Shown here: positions 23,234-36,442 of the stretch, in pieces
How positions within the stretch are numbered: position 1 is the stretch's first letter
Layout: the number at the start of each line of letters is the position of its first letter
Assembly (NCBI GenBank): GCA_036417435.1
Contig: CM070910.1
Span: 77,236,784 to 77,300,783 of the forward strand
DNA: 64,000 nt
Direction of reading: 5' to 3'
Source of the DNA: Inia geoffrensis
Taxonomy: Eukaryota; Chordata; Mammalia; Artiodactyla; Iniidae
Translations under genes and position numbers: made by a program
The notes under the pieces: model-generated
The model's input: the letters and a program-made list of their open reading frames with translations, nothing else
The model's database searches: none
What the model was told of the DNA's origin: nothing

Positions 23234-24297
23234 GCACAAGGACTGTGAAATAGAGAGAAATTCTTAAATAAGTCCTTGAGGTCTTGCGAGAAATCTTGGA
23301 TTTACCACCTCTACATCCACAGCTGGGGGAGACATAAGGCTGGAAACTTGGGGCTGATACTATTGGTGAGGGAATGCAGACCCTTTGAGGTAATGGTGCA
23401 TGATTCCCAATCCACGGGTCCCAAATCTCCACGTTTAAAGGATTTATCCTTCAGCTAAAATATGCATGGAAAACCCAGAATATGGTCCACGAAGTGATCA
23501 GGCAAAATTTCTAAAATTCATCGCCGTTTTCCACCCCGGTACTCAAGTTCGCCTTTCCAGATGCGATATTAACATTCTCCCCACTTGGAGAGTCAGTGCC
23601 TTTGACCTCTTGTTTGGCACAGTTTGCAATTTCTGTGGAAGATGAGCAGGAATAAGGAGAACCAATGAGCGGCTAACTCGATTTGTTTGGACGGGCACAC
23701 TGAACGATGATTTCCCTACAGGAAGAAGAATTCACCAAAGGCTCAGCGTGCCATGCCGGAACGAGATTAGGGCCTGAAGCAATTATTCGGGTTTGCAGTC
23801 AGCTCACAAGAAAGCGAGTTGAGAAAAGGAGATTTTTGGCACTGTAACTCACAATCCTGCGGAGTTCCAAATGACCCCTATCATCCAAAAATTTATTGAA
23901 GGAAGACTGTGAAGAGGACTTGAACACGACACAGAATTGCAGAAAACAGATATCAGGTGGTAGATAAAAATTGCTCTGAAATCGTAGGAAAAGAGGCAGC
24001 AGTTCGACAGTGATGCACTTGGCCAAAAAGGGCGTATGCGTTTTTTCCTGAATATATTCAGGAAAAAACGCATACGCCCTTTTTGGCCAACCAAGCAAGC
24101 CTGCAATGGAAATCCGCACTACAAGGAAGTCTCACTTCCGACCGACCAAAAGGGCCCTCCGAAAAAAATGTAAAATCCAGAGAGGCAGGACAGGCCATGG
24201 AGAACCCGCAGCCTTGTTATGCTGATGGGCGGGATGTAAATTGCCAACAGCCACTCTGGAGAAGTGGATGGTGTTTCCTGGAACAAAGAAAAAACCA
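22563..24297 (+). repeat. Satellite unit 14, trimer phase 2, 1735 bp
   Basis: Carries gggagacataagg, actcaagttcg (XhoI core lost) and gagaacccgcag. These are shared with unit 17. Private state: caatacctcag near 22692. Confidence 0.95.
24019..24090. repeat. Palindrome, unit 14, perfect
   Basis: Arms pair completely. Start of a run of five perfect copies (units 14 to 18). Confidence 0.97.
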
Positions 24298-24968
24298 AGC
24301 TAGAGAGCCTAGGGCACTTCCACTTATGGTGCTATAGATTCGGAAAATTTAAATGAAAAAGACAGAGCCACACCAAAGTTTGGGGCTGCTCTGTGTACGG
24401 GAACCTTGACTATGGTTCAACTTCAATAGCCCAGAAAGAGAAAACTGGATATAGAAGTTGTGGTACATCCCTACAATGGAATATCACTCAACAATGAAAT
24501 CAATGGCCACAGACCAGTAGCAGCATAATGAGTGGATTTAGTTACGATGATTCTAAGTGAAATAAGTCACACAGAAAAAGAAACATCATAAGATATCACT
24601 AATACCGGGAATGGAAACACGACTACGCATGAACTGCATTTGAAAACACAACAGAGTCTCACATTTACAAAAGAAATTTATGCTTGCTTAAGGTCAAAGG
24701 AGAGTGGGGAGGCTGCATAAAACCAGAGATGGACATTAGGACAGATACCATTCCATAAGCCAAATATATATTAGGCAAGACCTACTCCTCGCTCAACCAA
24801 ATCGACTCAACACCCCGTATTCAAAACCTAGGAATATACCTGACTGTGAAGAAACTTAAAACCCATACATTTATAGGTCTCCATAAGAAAATCACTTGTG
24901 TACAGCAGCATACACACAGCAGTGTAAATAAGCTAAATCCCCTTATAAAAATAAATTTGAAAAAGAAA
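24091..24968 (+). mobile_element. L1 3' end, units 14/15
   Basis: Same states as the 29296 copy (gaacccgcag, tatggttcaac). Confidence 0.85.
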
Positions 24969-26032
24969 GCACAAGGACTGTGAAATAGAGAGAAATTCTT
25001 AAATAAGTCCTTGAGGTCTTGCGAGAAATCTTGGATTTACCACCTCTACATCCACAGCTGGGGGAGAGATAAGGCTGGACACTTGGGGCTGATACTATTG
25101 GTGAGGGAATGCAGACGCTTTGAGGTAATGGTGCATGACTCCAAAACCACGGGTCCCAAATCTTCACGTTTAAGGGATTTATCCTTCAGCTAAAATATGC
25201 ATGGAAAACCCAGAATATGGTCCACGAAGTGATCAGGCAAAATTTCTAAAATTCATCGCCATTTTCCACCCCGGTACTCGAGTTCGCCTTTCCAGATGCG
25301 ATATTAACATTCTCCCCACTTGGAGAGTCAGTGCCTTTGACCTCTTGTTTGGCACAGTTTGCAATTTCTGTGGAAGATGAGCAGGAATAAGGAGAACCAA
25401 TGAGCGGATAACTCGATTTGTTTGGACGGGCACACTGAACGATGATTTCCCTACAGGAAGAAGAATTTACCAAAGGCTCAGCGTGCCATGCCGGAACGAG
25501 ATTAGGGCCTGAAGCAATTATTCGGGTATGCAGTCAGCTCACAAGAAAGCGAGTTGAGAAAAGGAGATTTTTGGCACTGTAACTCACAATCCTGCGGAGT
25601 TCCAAATGACCCCTATCATCTAAAAATTTATTGAAGGAAGACTGTGAAGAGGACTTGAACACGACACAGAATTGCAGAAAACAGATACCAGGTGGTAGAT
25701 AAAAATTGCTCTGAAATCGTAGGAAAAGAGGCAGCAGTTCGACAGTGATGCACTTGGCCAAAAAGGGCGTATGCGTTTTTTCCTGAATATATTCAGGAAA
25801 AAACGCATACGCCCTTTTTGGCCAACCAAGCAAGCCTGCAATGGAAATCCGCACTACAAGGAAGTCTCACTTCCGACCGACCAAAAGGGCCCTCCGAAAA
25901 AAATGTAAAATCCAGAGAGGCGGGACAGGCCATGGAGAACCGGCAGCCTTGTTATGCTGATGGGCGGGATGTAAATTGCCAACAGCCACTCTGGAGAAGT
26001 GGATGGTGTTTCCTGGAACAAAGAAAAAACCA
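24298..26032 (+). repeat. Satellite unit 15, trimer phase 3, 1735 bp
   Basis: Carries tatggttcaac, tattaggcaagacc, gcagacgctttg, aaatcttcacg and agataccaggtgg, all shared with unit 18. The EcoRI site is lost (agaatttacc). Confidence 0.95.
25754..25825. repeat. Palindrome, unit 15, perfect
   Basis: Arms pair completely. Confidence 0.97.
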
Positions 26033-26703
26033 AGCTAGAGAGCCTAGGGCACTTCCACTTATGGTGCTATAGATTCGGAAAATTTAAATGAAAAAGACAG
26101 AGCCACACCAAAGTTTGGGGCTGCTCTGTGTACGGGAACCTTGACTATGGTACAACTTCAATAGCTCAGAAAGAGAAAACTGGATATAGAAGTTGTGGTA
26201 CATCCCTACAATGGAATATCACTCAACAATGAAATCAATGGCCACAGACCAGTAGCAGCATAATGAGTGGATTTAGTTACGATGATTCTAAGTGAAATAA
26301 GTCACACAGAAAAAGAAACATCATAAGATATCACTAATACCGGGAATGGAAACACGACTACGCATGAACTGCATTTGACAACACAACAGAGTCTCACATT
26401 TACAAAAGTAATTTATGCTTGCTTAAGGTCAAAGGAGAGTGGGGAGGCTGCATAAAACCAGAGATGGACATTAGGACAGATACCATTCCATAAGCCAAAT
26501 ATATATTAGACTAGACCTACTCCTCGCTCAACCAAATCGACTCAACACCCCGTATTCAAAACCTAGGAATATACCTGACTGTGAAGAAACTTAATACCCA
26601 TACATTTATAGGTCTCCATAAGAAAATCACTTGTGTACAGCAGCATACACATAGCAGTGTAAATAATCTAAATCCCCTTATAAAAATAAATTTGAAAAAG
26701 AAA
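25826..26703 (+). mobile_element. L1 3' end, units 15/16
   Basis: Contains the tttgacaacac variant and private cttaatacccat near 26590. Confidence 0.85.
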
Positions 26704-27767
26704 GCACAAGGACTGTGAAATAGAGAGAAATTCTTAAATAAGTCCTTGAGGTCTTGCGAGAAATCATGGATTTACCACCTCTACATCCACAGCTGGGGGA
26801 GAGATAAGGCTGGACACTTGGGGCTGATACTATTGGTGAGGGAATGCAGACCCTTTGAGGTAATGGTGCATGATTCCCAATCCACGGGTCCCAAATCTCC
26901 ACGTTTAAGGGATTTATCCTTCAGCTAAAATATGCATGGAAAACCCAGAATATGGTCCACGAAGTGATCAGGCAAAATTTCTAAAATTCATCGCCGTTTT
27001 CCACCCCGGTACTCGAGTTCGGCTTTCCAGATGCGATATTAACATTCTCCCCACTTGGAGAGTCAGTGCCTTTGACCTCTTGTTTGGCACAGTTTGCAAT
27101 TTCTGTGGAAGATGAGCAGGAATAAGGAGAACCAATGAGCGGCCAACTCGATTTGTTTGGACGGGCACAGTGAACGATGATTTCCCTACAGGAAGAAGAA
27201 TTCACCAAAGGCTCAGCGTGCCATGCCGGAACGAGATTAGGGCCTGAAGCAATTATTCGGGTTTGCAGTCAGCTCACAAGAAAGCGAGTTGAGAAAAGGA
27301 GATTTTTGGCACTGTAACTCACAATCCTGCGGAGTTCGAAATGACCCCTATCATCCAAAAATTTATTGAAGGAAGACTGTGAAGAGGACTTGAACACGAC
27401 ACAGAATTGCAGAAAACAGATATCAGGTGGTAGATAAAAATTGCTCTGAAATCGTAGGAAAAGAGGCAGCAGTTCGACAGTGATGCACTTGGCCAAAAAG
27501 GGCGTATGCGTTTTTTCCTGAATATATTCAGGAAAAAACGCATACGCCCTTTTTGGCCAACCAAGCAAGCCTGCAATGGAAATCCGCACTACAAGGAAGT
27601 CTCACTTCCGACCGACCAAAAGGGCCCTCCGAAAAAAATGTAAAATCCAGACATGCAGGACAGGCCATAGAGAACCGGCAGCCTTGTTATGCTGATGGGC
27701 GGGATGTAAATTGCCAACAGCCACTCTTGAGAAGTGGATGGTGTTTCCTGGAACAAAGAAAAAACCA
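26033..27767 (+). repeat. Satellite unit 16, trimer phase 1, 1735 bp
   Basis: Carries gcatttgacaacac and acaaaagtaattta. Private states include attagactagacc near 26510, aaatcatggatt near 26761 and agttcggctttcc near 27016. Confidence 0.95.
27489..27560. repeat. Palindrome, unit 16, perfect
   Basis: Arms pair completely. Confidence 0.97.
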
Positions 27768-28438
27768 AGCTAGAGAGCCTAGGGCACTTCCACTTATGGT
27801 GCTATAGATTCGGAAAATTTAAATGAAAAAGACAGAGCCACACCAAAGTTTGGGGCTGCTCTGTGTACGGGAACCTTGACTATGGTACAACTTCAATAGC
27901 TCAGATAGAGAAAACTGGATATAGAAGTTGTGGTACATCCCTACAATGGAATATCACTCAACAATGAAATCAATGGCCACAGACCAGTAGCAGCATAATG
28001 AGTGGATTTAGTTACGATGATTCTAAGTGAAATAAGTCACACAGAAAAAGAAACATCATAAGATATCACTAATACCGGGAATGGAAACACGACTACGCAT
28101 GAACTGCATTTGAAAACACAACAGAGTCTCACATTTACAAAAGAAATTTATGCTTGCTTAAGGTCAAAGGAGAGTGGGGAGGCTGCATAAAACCAGAGAT
28201 GGACATTAGGACAGATACCATTCCATAAGCCAAATATATATTAGACAAGACCTACTCCTCGCTCAACCAAATCGACTCAACACCCCGTATTCAAAACCTA
28301 GGAATATACCTGACTGTGAAGAAACTTAAAACCCATACATTTATAGGTCTCCATAAGAAAATCACTTGTGTACAGCAGCATACACACAGCAGTGTAAATA
28401 ATCTAAATCCCCTTATAAAAATAAATTTGAAAAAGAAA
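27561..28438 (+). mobile_element. L1 3' end, units 16/17
   Basis: Private cactcttgagaag near 27723, shared with the 34501 copy. Confidence 0.85.
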
Positions 28439-29502
28439 GCACAAGGACTGTGAAATAGAGAGAAATTCTTAAATAAGTCCTTGAGGTCTTGCGAGAAATC
28501 TTGGATTTACCACCTCTACATCCACAGCTGGGGGAGACATAATGCTGGACACTTGGGGCTGATACTATTGGTGAGGGAATGCAGACCCTTTGAGGTAATG
28601 GTGCATGATTCCCAATCCACGGGTCCCAAATCTCCACGTTTAAGGGATTTATCCTTCAGCTAAAATATGCATGGAAAACCCAGAATATGGTCCACGAAGT
28701 GATCAGGCAAAATTTCTAAAATTCATCGCCGTTTTCCACCCCGGTACTCAAGTTCGCCTTTCCAGATGCGATATTAACATTCTCCCCACTTGGAGAGTCA
28801 GTGCCTTTGACCTCTTGTTTGGCACAGTTTGCAATTTCTGTGGAAGATGAGCAGGAATAAGTAGAACCAATGAGCGGCTAACTCGATTTGTTTGGACGGG
28901 CACACTGAACGATGATTTCCCTACAGGAAGAAGAATTCACCAAAGGCTCAGCGTGCCATGCCGGAACGAGATTAGGGCCTGAAGCAATTATTCGGGTTTG
29001 CAGTCAGCTCACAAGAAAGCGAGTTGAGAAAAGGAGATTTTTGGCACTGTAACTCACAATCCTGCGGAGTTCCAAATGACCCCTATCATCCAAAAATTTA
29101 TTGAAGGAAGACTGTGAAGAGGACTTGAACACGACACAGAATTGCAGAAAACAGATATCAGGTGGTAGATAAAAATTGCTCTGAAATCGTAGGAAAAGAG
29201 GCAGCAGTTCGACAGTGATGCACTTGGCCAAAAAGGGCGTATGCGTTTTTTCCTGAATATATTCAGGAAAAAACGCATACGCCCTTTTTGGCCAACCAAG
29301 CAAGCCTGCAATGGAAATCCGCACTACAAGGAAGTCTCACTTCCGACCGACCAAAAGGGCCCTCCGAAAAAAATGTAAAATCCAGAGAGGCAGGACAGGC
29401 CATGGAGAACCCGCAGCCTTGTTATGCTGATGGGCGGGATGTAAATTGCCAACAGCCACTCTGGAGAAGTGGATGGTGTTTCCTGGAACAAAGAAAAAAC
29501 CA
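27768..29502 (+). repeat. Satellite unit 17, trimer phase 2, 1735 bp
   Basis: Counterpart of unit 14 (gagacataa, actcaagttcg, gaacccgcag). Private states: gctcagatagag near 27900 and aataagtagaacc near 28856. Confidence 0.95.
29224..29295. repeat. Palindrome, unit 17, perfect
   Basis: Arms pair completely. Confidence 0.97.
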
Positions 29503-30173
29503 AGCTAGAGAGCCTAGGGCACTTCCACTTATGGTGCTATAGATTCGGAAAATTTAAATGAAAAAGACAGAGCCACACCAAAGTTTGGGGCTGCTCTGTG
29601 TACGGGAACCTTGACTATGGTTCAACTTCAATAGCCCAGAAAGAGAAAACTGGATATAGAAGTTGTGGTACATCCCTACAATGGAATATCACTCAACAAT
29701 GAAATCAATGGCCACAGACCAGTAGCAGCATAATGAGTGGATTTAGTTACGATGATTCTAAGTGAAATAAGTCACACAGAAAAAGAAACATCATAAGATA
29801 TCACTAATACCGGGAATGGAAACACGACTACGCATGAACTGCATTTGAAAACACAACAGAGTCTCACATTTACAAAAGAAATTTATGCTTGCTTAAGGTC
29901 AAAGGAGAGTGGGGAGGCTGCATAAAACCAGAGATGGACATTAGGACAGATACCATTCCATAAGCCAAATATATATTAGGCAAGACCTACTCCTCGCTCA
30001 ACCAAATCGACTCAACACCCCGTATTCAAAACCTAGGAATATACCTGACTGTGAAGAAACTTAAAACCCATACATTTATAGGTCTCCATAAGAAAATCAC
30101 TTGTGTACAGCAGCATACACACAGCAGTGTAAATAAGCTAAATCCCCTTATAAAAATAAATTTGAAAAAGAAA
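29296..30173 (+). mobile_element. L1 3' end, units 17/18
   Basis: Duplicate of 24091-24968 at an offset of 5205. Confidence 0.85.
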
Positions 30174-31237
30174 GCACAAGGACTGTGAAATAGAGAGAAA
30201 TTCTTAAATAAGTCCTTGAGGTCTTGCGAGAAATCTTGGATTTACCACCTCTACATCCACAGCTGGGGGAGAGATAAGGCTGGACACTTGGGGCTGATAC
30301 TATTGGTGAGGGAATGCAGACGCTTTGAGGTAATGGTGCATGACTCCAAAACCACGGGTCCCAAATCTTCACGTTTAAGGGATTTATCCTTCAGCTAAAA
30401 TATGCATGGAAAACCCAGAATATGGTCCACGAAGTGATCAGGCAAAATTTCTAAAATTCATCGCCATTTTCCACCCCGGTACTCGAGTTCGCCTTTCCAG
30501 ATGCGATATTAACATTCTCCCCACTTGGAGAGTCAGTGCCTTTGACCTCTTGTTTGGCACAGTTTGCAATTTCTGTGGAAGATGAGCAGGAATAAGGAGA
30601 ACCAATGAGCGGATAACTCGATTTGTTTGGACGGGCACACTGAACGATGATTTCCCTACAGGAAGAAGAATTTACCAAAGGCTCAGCGTGCCATGCCGGA
30701 ACGAGATTAGGGCCTGAAGCAATTATTCGGGTTTGCAGTCAGCTCACAAGAAAGCGAGTTGAGAAAAGGAGATTTTTGGCACTGTAACTCACAATCCTGC
30801 GGAGTTCCAAATGACCCCTATCATCTAAAAATTTATTGAAGGAAGACTGTGAAGAGGACTTGAACACGACACAGAATTGCAGAAAACAGATACCAGGTGG
30901 TAGATAAAAATTGCTCTGAAATCGTAGGAAAAGAGGCAGCAGTTCGACAGTGATGCACTTGGCCAAAAAGGGCGTATGCGTTTTTTCCTGAATATATTCA
31001 GGAAAAAACGCATACGCCCTTTTTGGCCAACCAAGCAAGCCTGCAATGGAAATCCGCACTACAAGGAAGTCTCACTTCCGACCGACCAAAAGGGCCCTCC
31101 GAAAAAAATGTAAAATCCAGAGAGGCGGGACAGGCCATGGAGAACCGGCAGCCTTGTTATGCTGATGGGCGGGATGTAAATTGCCAACAGCCACTCTGGA
31201 GAAGTGGATGGTGTTTCCTGGAACAAAGAAAAAACCA
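29503..31237 (+). repeat. Satellite unit 18, trimer phase 3, 1735 bp
   Basis: Almost identical to unit 15 at an offset of exactly 5205. The only difference I noticed is gggtttgcag near 30730 against gggtatgcag near 25525. The EcoRI site is lost in the same way. Confidence 0.95.
30959..31030. repeat. Palindrome, unit 18, perfect
   Basis: Arms pair completely. Confidence 0.97.
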
Positions 31238-31908
31238 AGCTAGAGAGCCTAGGGCACTTCCACTTATGGTGCTATAGATTCGGAAAATTTAAATGAAAAA
31301 GACAGAGCCACACCAAAGTTTGGGGCTGCTCTGTGTACGGGAACCTTGACTATGGTACAACTTCAATAGCTCAGAAAGAGAAAACTGGATATAGAAGTTG
31401 TGGTACATCCCTACAATGGAATATCACTCAACAATGAAATCAATGGCCACAGACCAGTAGCAGCATAATGAGTGGATTTAGTTACGATGATTCTAAGTGA
31501 AATAAGTCACACAGAAAAAGAAACATCATAAGATATCACTAATACCGGGAATGGAAACACGACTACGCATGAACTGCATTTGACAACACAACAGAGTCTC
31601 ACATTTACAAAAGTAATTTATGCTTGCTTAAGGTCAAAGGAGAGTGGGGAGGCTGCATAAAACCAGAGATGGACATTAGGACAGATACCATTCCATAAGC
31701 CAAATATATATTAGACAAGACCTACTCCTCGCTCAACCAAATCGACTCAACACCCCGTATTCAAAACCTAGGAATATACCTGACTGTGAAGAAACTTAAA
31801 ACCCATACATTTATAGGTCTCCATAAGAAAATCACTTGTGTACAGCAGCATACACACAGCAGTGTAAATAATCTAAATCCCCTTATAAAAATAAATTTGA
31901 AAAAGAAA
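31031..31908 (+). mobile_element. L1 3' end, units 18/19
   Basis: Duplicate-like of 25826-26703 but with cttaaaacccat restored. Confidence 0.85.
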
Positions 31909-32972
31909 GCACAAGGACTGTGAAATAGAGAGAAATTCTTAAATAAGTCCTTGAGGTCTTGCGAGAAATCTTGGATTTACCACCTCTACATCCACAGCTG
32001 GGGGAGAGATAAGGCTGGACACTTGGGGCTGATGCTATTGGTGAGGGAATGCAGACCCTTTGAGGTAATGGTGCATGATTCCCAATCCACGGGTCCCAAA
32101 TCTCCACGTTTAAGGGATTTATCCTTCAGCTAAAATATGCATGGAAAACCCAGAATATGGTCCACGAAGTGATCAGGCAAAATTTCTAAAATTCATCGCC
32201 ATTTTCCACCCCGATACTCGAGTTCGCCTTTCCAGATGCGATATTAACATTCTCCCCACTTGGAGAGTCAGTGCCTTTGACCTCTTGTTTGGCACAGTTT
32301 GCAATTTCTGTGGAAGATGAGCAGGAATAAGGAGAACCAATGAGCGGCTAACTCGATTTGTTTGGACGGGCACAGTGAACGATGATTTCCCTACAGGAAG
32401 AAGAATTCACCAAAGGCTCAGCGTGCCATGCCGGAACGAGATTAGGGCCTGAAGCAATTATTCGGGTTTGCAGTCAGCTCACAAGAAAGCGAGTTGAGAA
32501 AAGGAGATTTTTGGCACTGTAACTCACAATCCTGCGGAGTTCCAAATGACCCCTATCATCCAAAAATTTATTGAAGGAAGACTGTGAAGAGGACTTGAAC
32601 ACGACACAGAATTGCAGAAAACAGATATCAGGTGGTAGATAAAAATTGCTCTGAAATCGTAGGAAAAGAGGCAGCAGTTCGACATTGATGCACTTGGCCA
32701 AAAAGGGCGTATGTGTTTTTTCCTGAATATATTCAGGAAAAAACGCATACGCCCTTTTTGGCCAACCAAGCAAGCCTGCAATGGAAATCCGCACTACAAG
32801 GAAGTCTCACTTCCGACCGACCAAAAGGGCCCTCCGAAAAAAATGTAAAATCCAGACATGCAGGACAGGCCATAGAGAACCGGCAGCCTTGTTATGCTGA
32901 TGGGCGGGATGTAAATTGCCAACAGCCACTCTGGAGAAGTGGATGGTGTTTCCTGGAACAAAGAAAAAACCA
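31238..32972 (+). repeat. Satellite unit 19, trimer phase 1, 1735 bp
   Basis: Shares gcatttgacaacac, aaagtaattta and the catagagaac end with unit 16. New states gctgatgctattgg and ccccgatactcg link it to units 20, 21 and 23. Confidence 0.95.
32694..32765. repeat. Palindrome, unit 19, one mismatch
   Basis: The left arm has gtatgtg, a CpG-to-TpG change also seen in units 6 and 8. Confidence 0.96.
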
Positions 32973-33643
32973 AGCTAGAGAGCCTAGGGCACTTCCACTT
33001 ATGGTGCTATAGATTCGGAAAATTTAAATGAAAAAGACAGAGCCACTCCAAAGTTTGGGGCTGCTCTGTGTACGGGAACCTTGACTATGGTACAACTTCA
33101 ATAGCCCAGAAAGAGAAAAATGGATATAGAAGTTGTGGTACATCCCTACAATGGAATATCACTCAACAATGAAATCAATGGCCACAGACCAGTAGCAGCA
33201 TAATGAGTGGATTTAGTTACTATGATTCTAAGTGAAATAAGTCACACAGAAAAAGAAACATCATAAGATATCACTAATACCGGGAATGGAAACACGACTA
33301 CGCATGAACTGCATTTGAAAACACAACAGAGTCTCACATTTACAAAAGAAATTTATGCTTGCTTAAGGTCAAAGGAGAGTGGGGAGGCTGCATAAAACCA
33401 GAGATGGACATTAGGACAGATACCATTCCATAAGCCAAATATATATTAGACGAGACCTACTCCTCGCTCAACCAAATCGACTCAACACCCCGTATTCAAA
33501 ACCTAGGAATATACCTGACTGTGAAGAAACTTAAAACCCATACATTTATAGGTCTCCATAAGAAAATCACTTGTGTACAGCAGCATACACACAGCAGTGT
33601 AAATAATCTAAATCCCCTTATAAAAATAAATTTGAAAAAGAAA
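32766..33643 (+). mobile_element. L1 3' end, units 19/20
   Basis: Private gccactccaaag and gttactatgatt. Confidence 0.85.
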
Positions 33644-34707
33644 GCACAAGGACTGTGAAATAGAGAGAAATTCTTAAATAAGTCCTTGAGGTCTTGCGAG
33701 AAATCTTGGATTTACCACCTCTACATCCACAGCTGGGGGAGAGATAAGGCTGGACACTTGGGGCTGATACTATTGGTGAGGGAATGCAGACCCTTTGAGG
33801 TAATGGTGCATGATTCCCAATCCACGGGTCCCAAATCTCCACGTTTAAGGGATTTATCCTTCAGCTAAAATATGCATGGAAAACCCAGAATAGGGTCCAC
33901 GAAGTGATCAGGCAAAATTTCTAAAATTCATCGCCATTTTCCACCCCGATACTCGAGTTCGCCTTTCCAGATGCGATATTAACATTCTTCCCACTTGGAG
34001 AGTCAGTGCCTTTGACCTCTTGTTTGGCACAGTTTGCAATTTCTGTGGAAGATGAGCAGGAATAAGGAGAACCAATGAGCGGCTAACTCGATTTGTTTGG
34101 ACGGGCACAGTGAACGATGATTTCCCTACAGGAAGAAGAATTCACCAAAGGCTCAGCGTGCCATGCCGGAACGAGATTAGGGCCTGAAGCAATTATTCGG
34201 GTTTGCAGTCAGCTCACAAGAAAGCGAGTTGAGAAAAGGAGATTTTTGGCACTGTAACTCACAATCCTGCGGAGTTCCAAATGACCCCTATCATCCAAAA
34301 ATTTATTGAAGGAAGACTGTGAAGAGGACTTGAACACGACACAGAATTGCAGAAAACAGATATCAGGTGGTAGATAAAAATTGCTCTGAAATCGTAGGAA
34401 AAGAGGCAGCAGTTCGACAGTGATGCACTTGGCCAAAAAGGGCGTATGCGTTTTTTCCTGAATATATTCAGGAAAAAACGCATACGCCCTTTTTGGCCAA
34501 CCAAGCAAGCCTGCAATGGAAATCCGCACTACAAGGAAGTCTCACTTCCGACCGACCAAAAGGGCCCTCCGAAAAAAATGTAAAATCCAGACATGCAGGA
34601 CAGGCCATAGAGAACCGGCAGCCTTGTTATGCTGATGGGCGGGATGTAAATTGCCAACAGCCACTCTTGAGAAGTGGATGGTGTTTCCTGGAACAAAGAA
34701 AAAACCA
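32973..34707 (+). repeat. Satellite unit 20 (type B), 1735 bp
   Basis: Has a phase 1-like end (acatgcagg, ccatagag) but does not match phase 2 of the trimer, so the three-unit rhythm breaks here. Private states: gccactccaaag near 33043 and gttactatgatt near 33217. Confidence 0.95.
34429..34500. repeat. Palindrome, unit 20, perfect
   Basis: Arms pair completely. Confidence 0.97.
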
Positions 34708-35378
34708 AGCTAGAGAGCCTAGGGTACTTCCACTTATGGTGCTATAGATTCGGAAAATTTAAATGAAAAAGACAGAGCCACACCAAAGTTTGGGGCTGCT
34801 CTGTGTACGGGAACCTTGACTATGGTACAACTTCAATAGCTCAGAAAGAGAAAATTGGATATAGAAGTTGTGGTACATCCCTACAATGGAATATCACTCA
34901 ACAATGAAATCAATGGCCACAGACCAGTAGCAGCATAATGAGTGGATTTAGTTACGATGATTCTAAGTGAAATAAGTCACACAGAAAAAGAAACATCATA
35001 AGATATCACTAATACCGGGAATGGAAACACGACTACGCATGAACTGCATTTGAAAACACAACAGAGTCTCACATTTACAAAAGAAATTTATGCTTGCTTA
35101 AGGTCAAAGGAGAGTGGGGAGGCTGCATAAAACCAGAGATGGACATTAGGACAGATACCATTCCATAAGCCAAATATATATTAGACGAGACCTACTCCTC
35201 GCTCAACCAAATCGACTCAACACCCCGTATTCAAAACCTAGGAATATACCTGACTGTGAAGAAACTTAAAACCCATACATTTATAGGTCTCCATAAGAAA
35301 ATCACTTGTGTACAGCAGCATACACACAGCAGTGTAAATAATCTAAATCCCCTTATAAAAATAAATTTGAAAAAGAAA
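34501..35378 (+). mobile_element. L1 3' end, units 20/21
   Basis: Private agggtacttcc near 34723 and gaaaattgg near 34849. Confidence 0.85.
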
Positions 35379-36442
35379 GCACAAGGACTGTGAAATAGAG
35401 AGAAATTCTTAAATAAGTCCTTGAGGTCTTGCGAGAAATCTTGGATTTACCACCTCTACATCCACAGCTGGGGGAGAGATAAGGCTGGACACTTGGGGCT
35501 GATGCTATTGGTGAGGGAATGCAGACCCTTTGAGGTAATGGTGCATGATTCCCAATCCACGGGTCCCAAATCTCCACGTTTAAGGGATTTATCCTTCAGC
35601 TAAAATATGCATGTTAAACCCAGAATATGGTCCACGAAGTGATCAGGCAAAATTTCTAAAATTCATCGCCATTTTCCACCCCGGTACTCGAGTTCGCCTT
35701 TCCAGATGCGATATTAACATTCTCCCCACTTGGAGAGTCAGTGCCTTTGACCTCTTGTTTGGCAAAGTTTGCAATTTCTGTGGAAGATGAGCAGGAATAA
35801 GGAGAACCAATGAGCGGCTAACTCGATTTGTTTGGACGGGCACACTGAACGATGATTTCCCTACAGGAAGAAGAATTCACCAAAGGCTCAGCGTGCCATG
35901 CCGGAACGAGATTATGGCCTGAAGCAATTATTCGGGTTTGCGGTCAGCTCACAAGAAAGCGAGTTGAGAAAAGGAGATTTTTGGCACTGTAACTCACAAT
36001 CCTGCGGAGTTCCAAATGACTCCTATCATCCAAAAATTTATTGAATTAAGACTGTGAAGAGGACTTGAACACGACACAGAATTGCAGAAAACAGATATCA
36101 GGTGGTAGATAAAAATTGCTCTGAAATCGTAGGAAAAGAGGCAGCAGTTCGACAGTGATGCACTTGGCCAAAAAGTGCGTATGCGTTTTTTCCTGAATAT
36201 ATTCAGGAAAAAACGCATACGCCCTTTTTGGCCAACCAAGCAAGCCTGCAATGGAAATCCGCACTACAAGGAAGTCTCACTTCCGACCGACCAAAAGGGC
36301 CCTCCGAAAAAAATGTAAAATCCAGAGAGGCAGGACAGGCCATGGAGAACCCGCAGCCTTGTTATGCTGATGGGCGGGATGTAAATTGCCAAAAGCCACT
36401 CTGGAGAAGTGGATGGTGTTTCCTGGAACAAAGGAAAAACCA
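34708..36442 (+). repeat. Satellite unit 21, dimer 21-24, 1735 bp
   Basis: Marked by gctgatgctatt, gattatggcctg, aatgactcctatc and caaaggaaaaacc, which recur in unit 23 at an offset of 3469. Private states: gcatgttaaaccc near 35608 and attgaattaagac near 36040. Confidence 0.95.
36164..36235. repeat. Palindrome, unit 21, one mismatch
   Basis: The left arm has aagtgcg for agggcg. Confidence 0.96.

Noticed and set aside
24083..24337. 84-codon plus-strand frame as a functional gene
   Set aside because: It retains the L1 ORF2 QPLW-type segment but starts inside the palindrome without an ATG and stops early. It is best read as a retrotransposon fossil.
29004..29324. Minus-strand frame of ~106 codons repeated in most units (sometimes extended to 132 or 151)
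   Set aside because: It crosses the palindrome and the unassigned part, its ends shift with single-base changes, and there is no domain or start context. The recurrence reflects the satellite, not selection.
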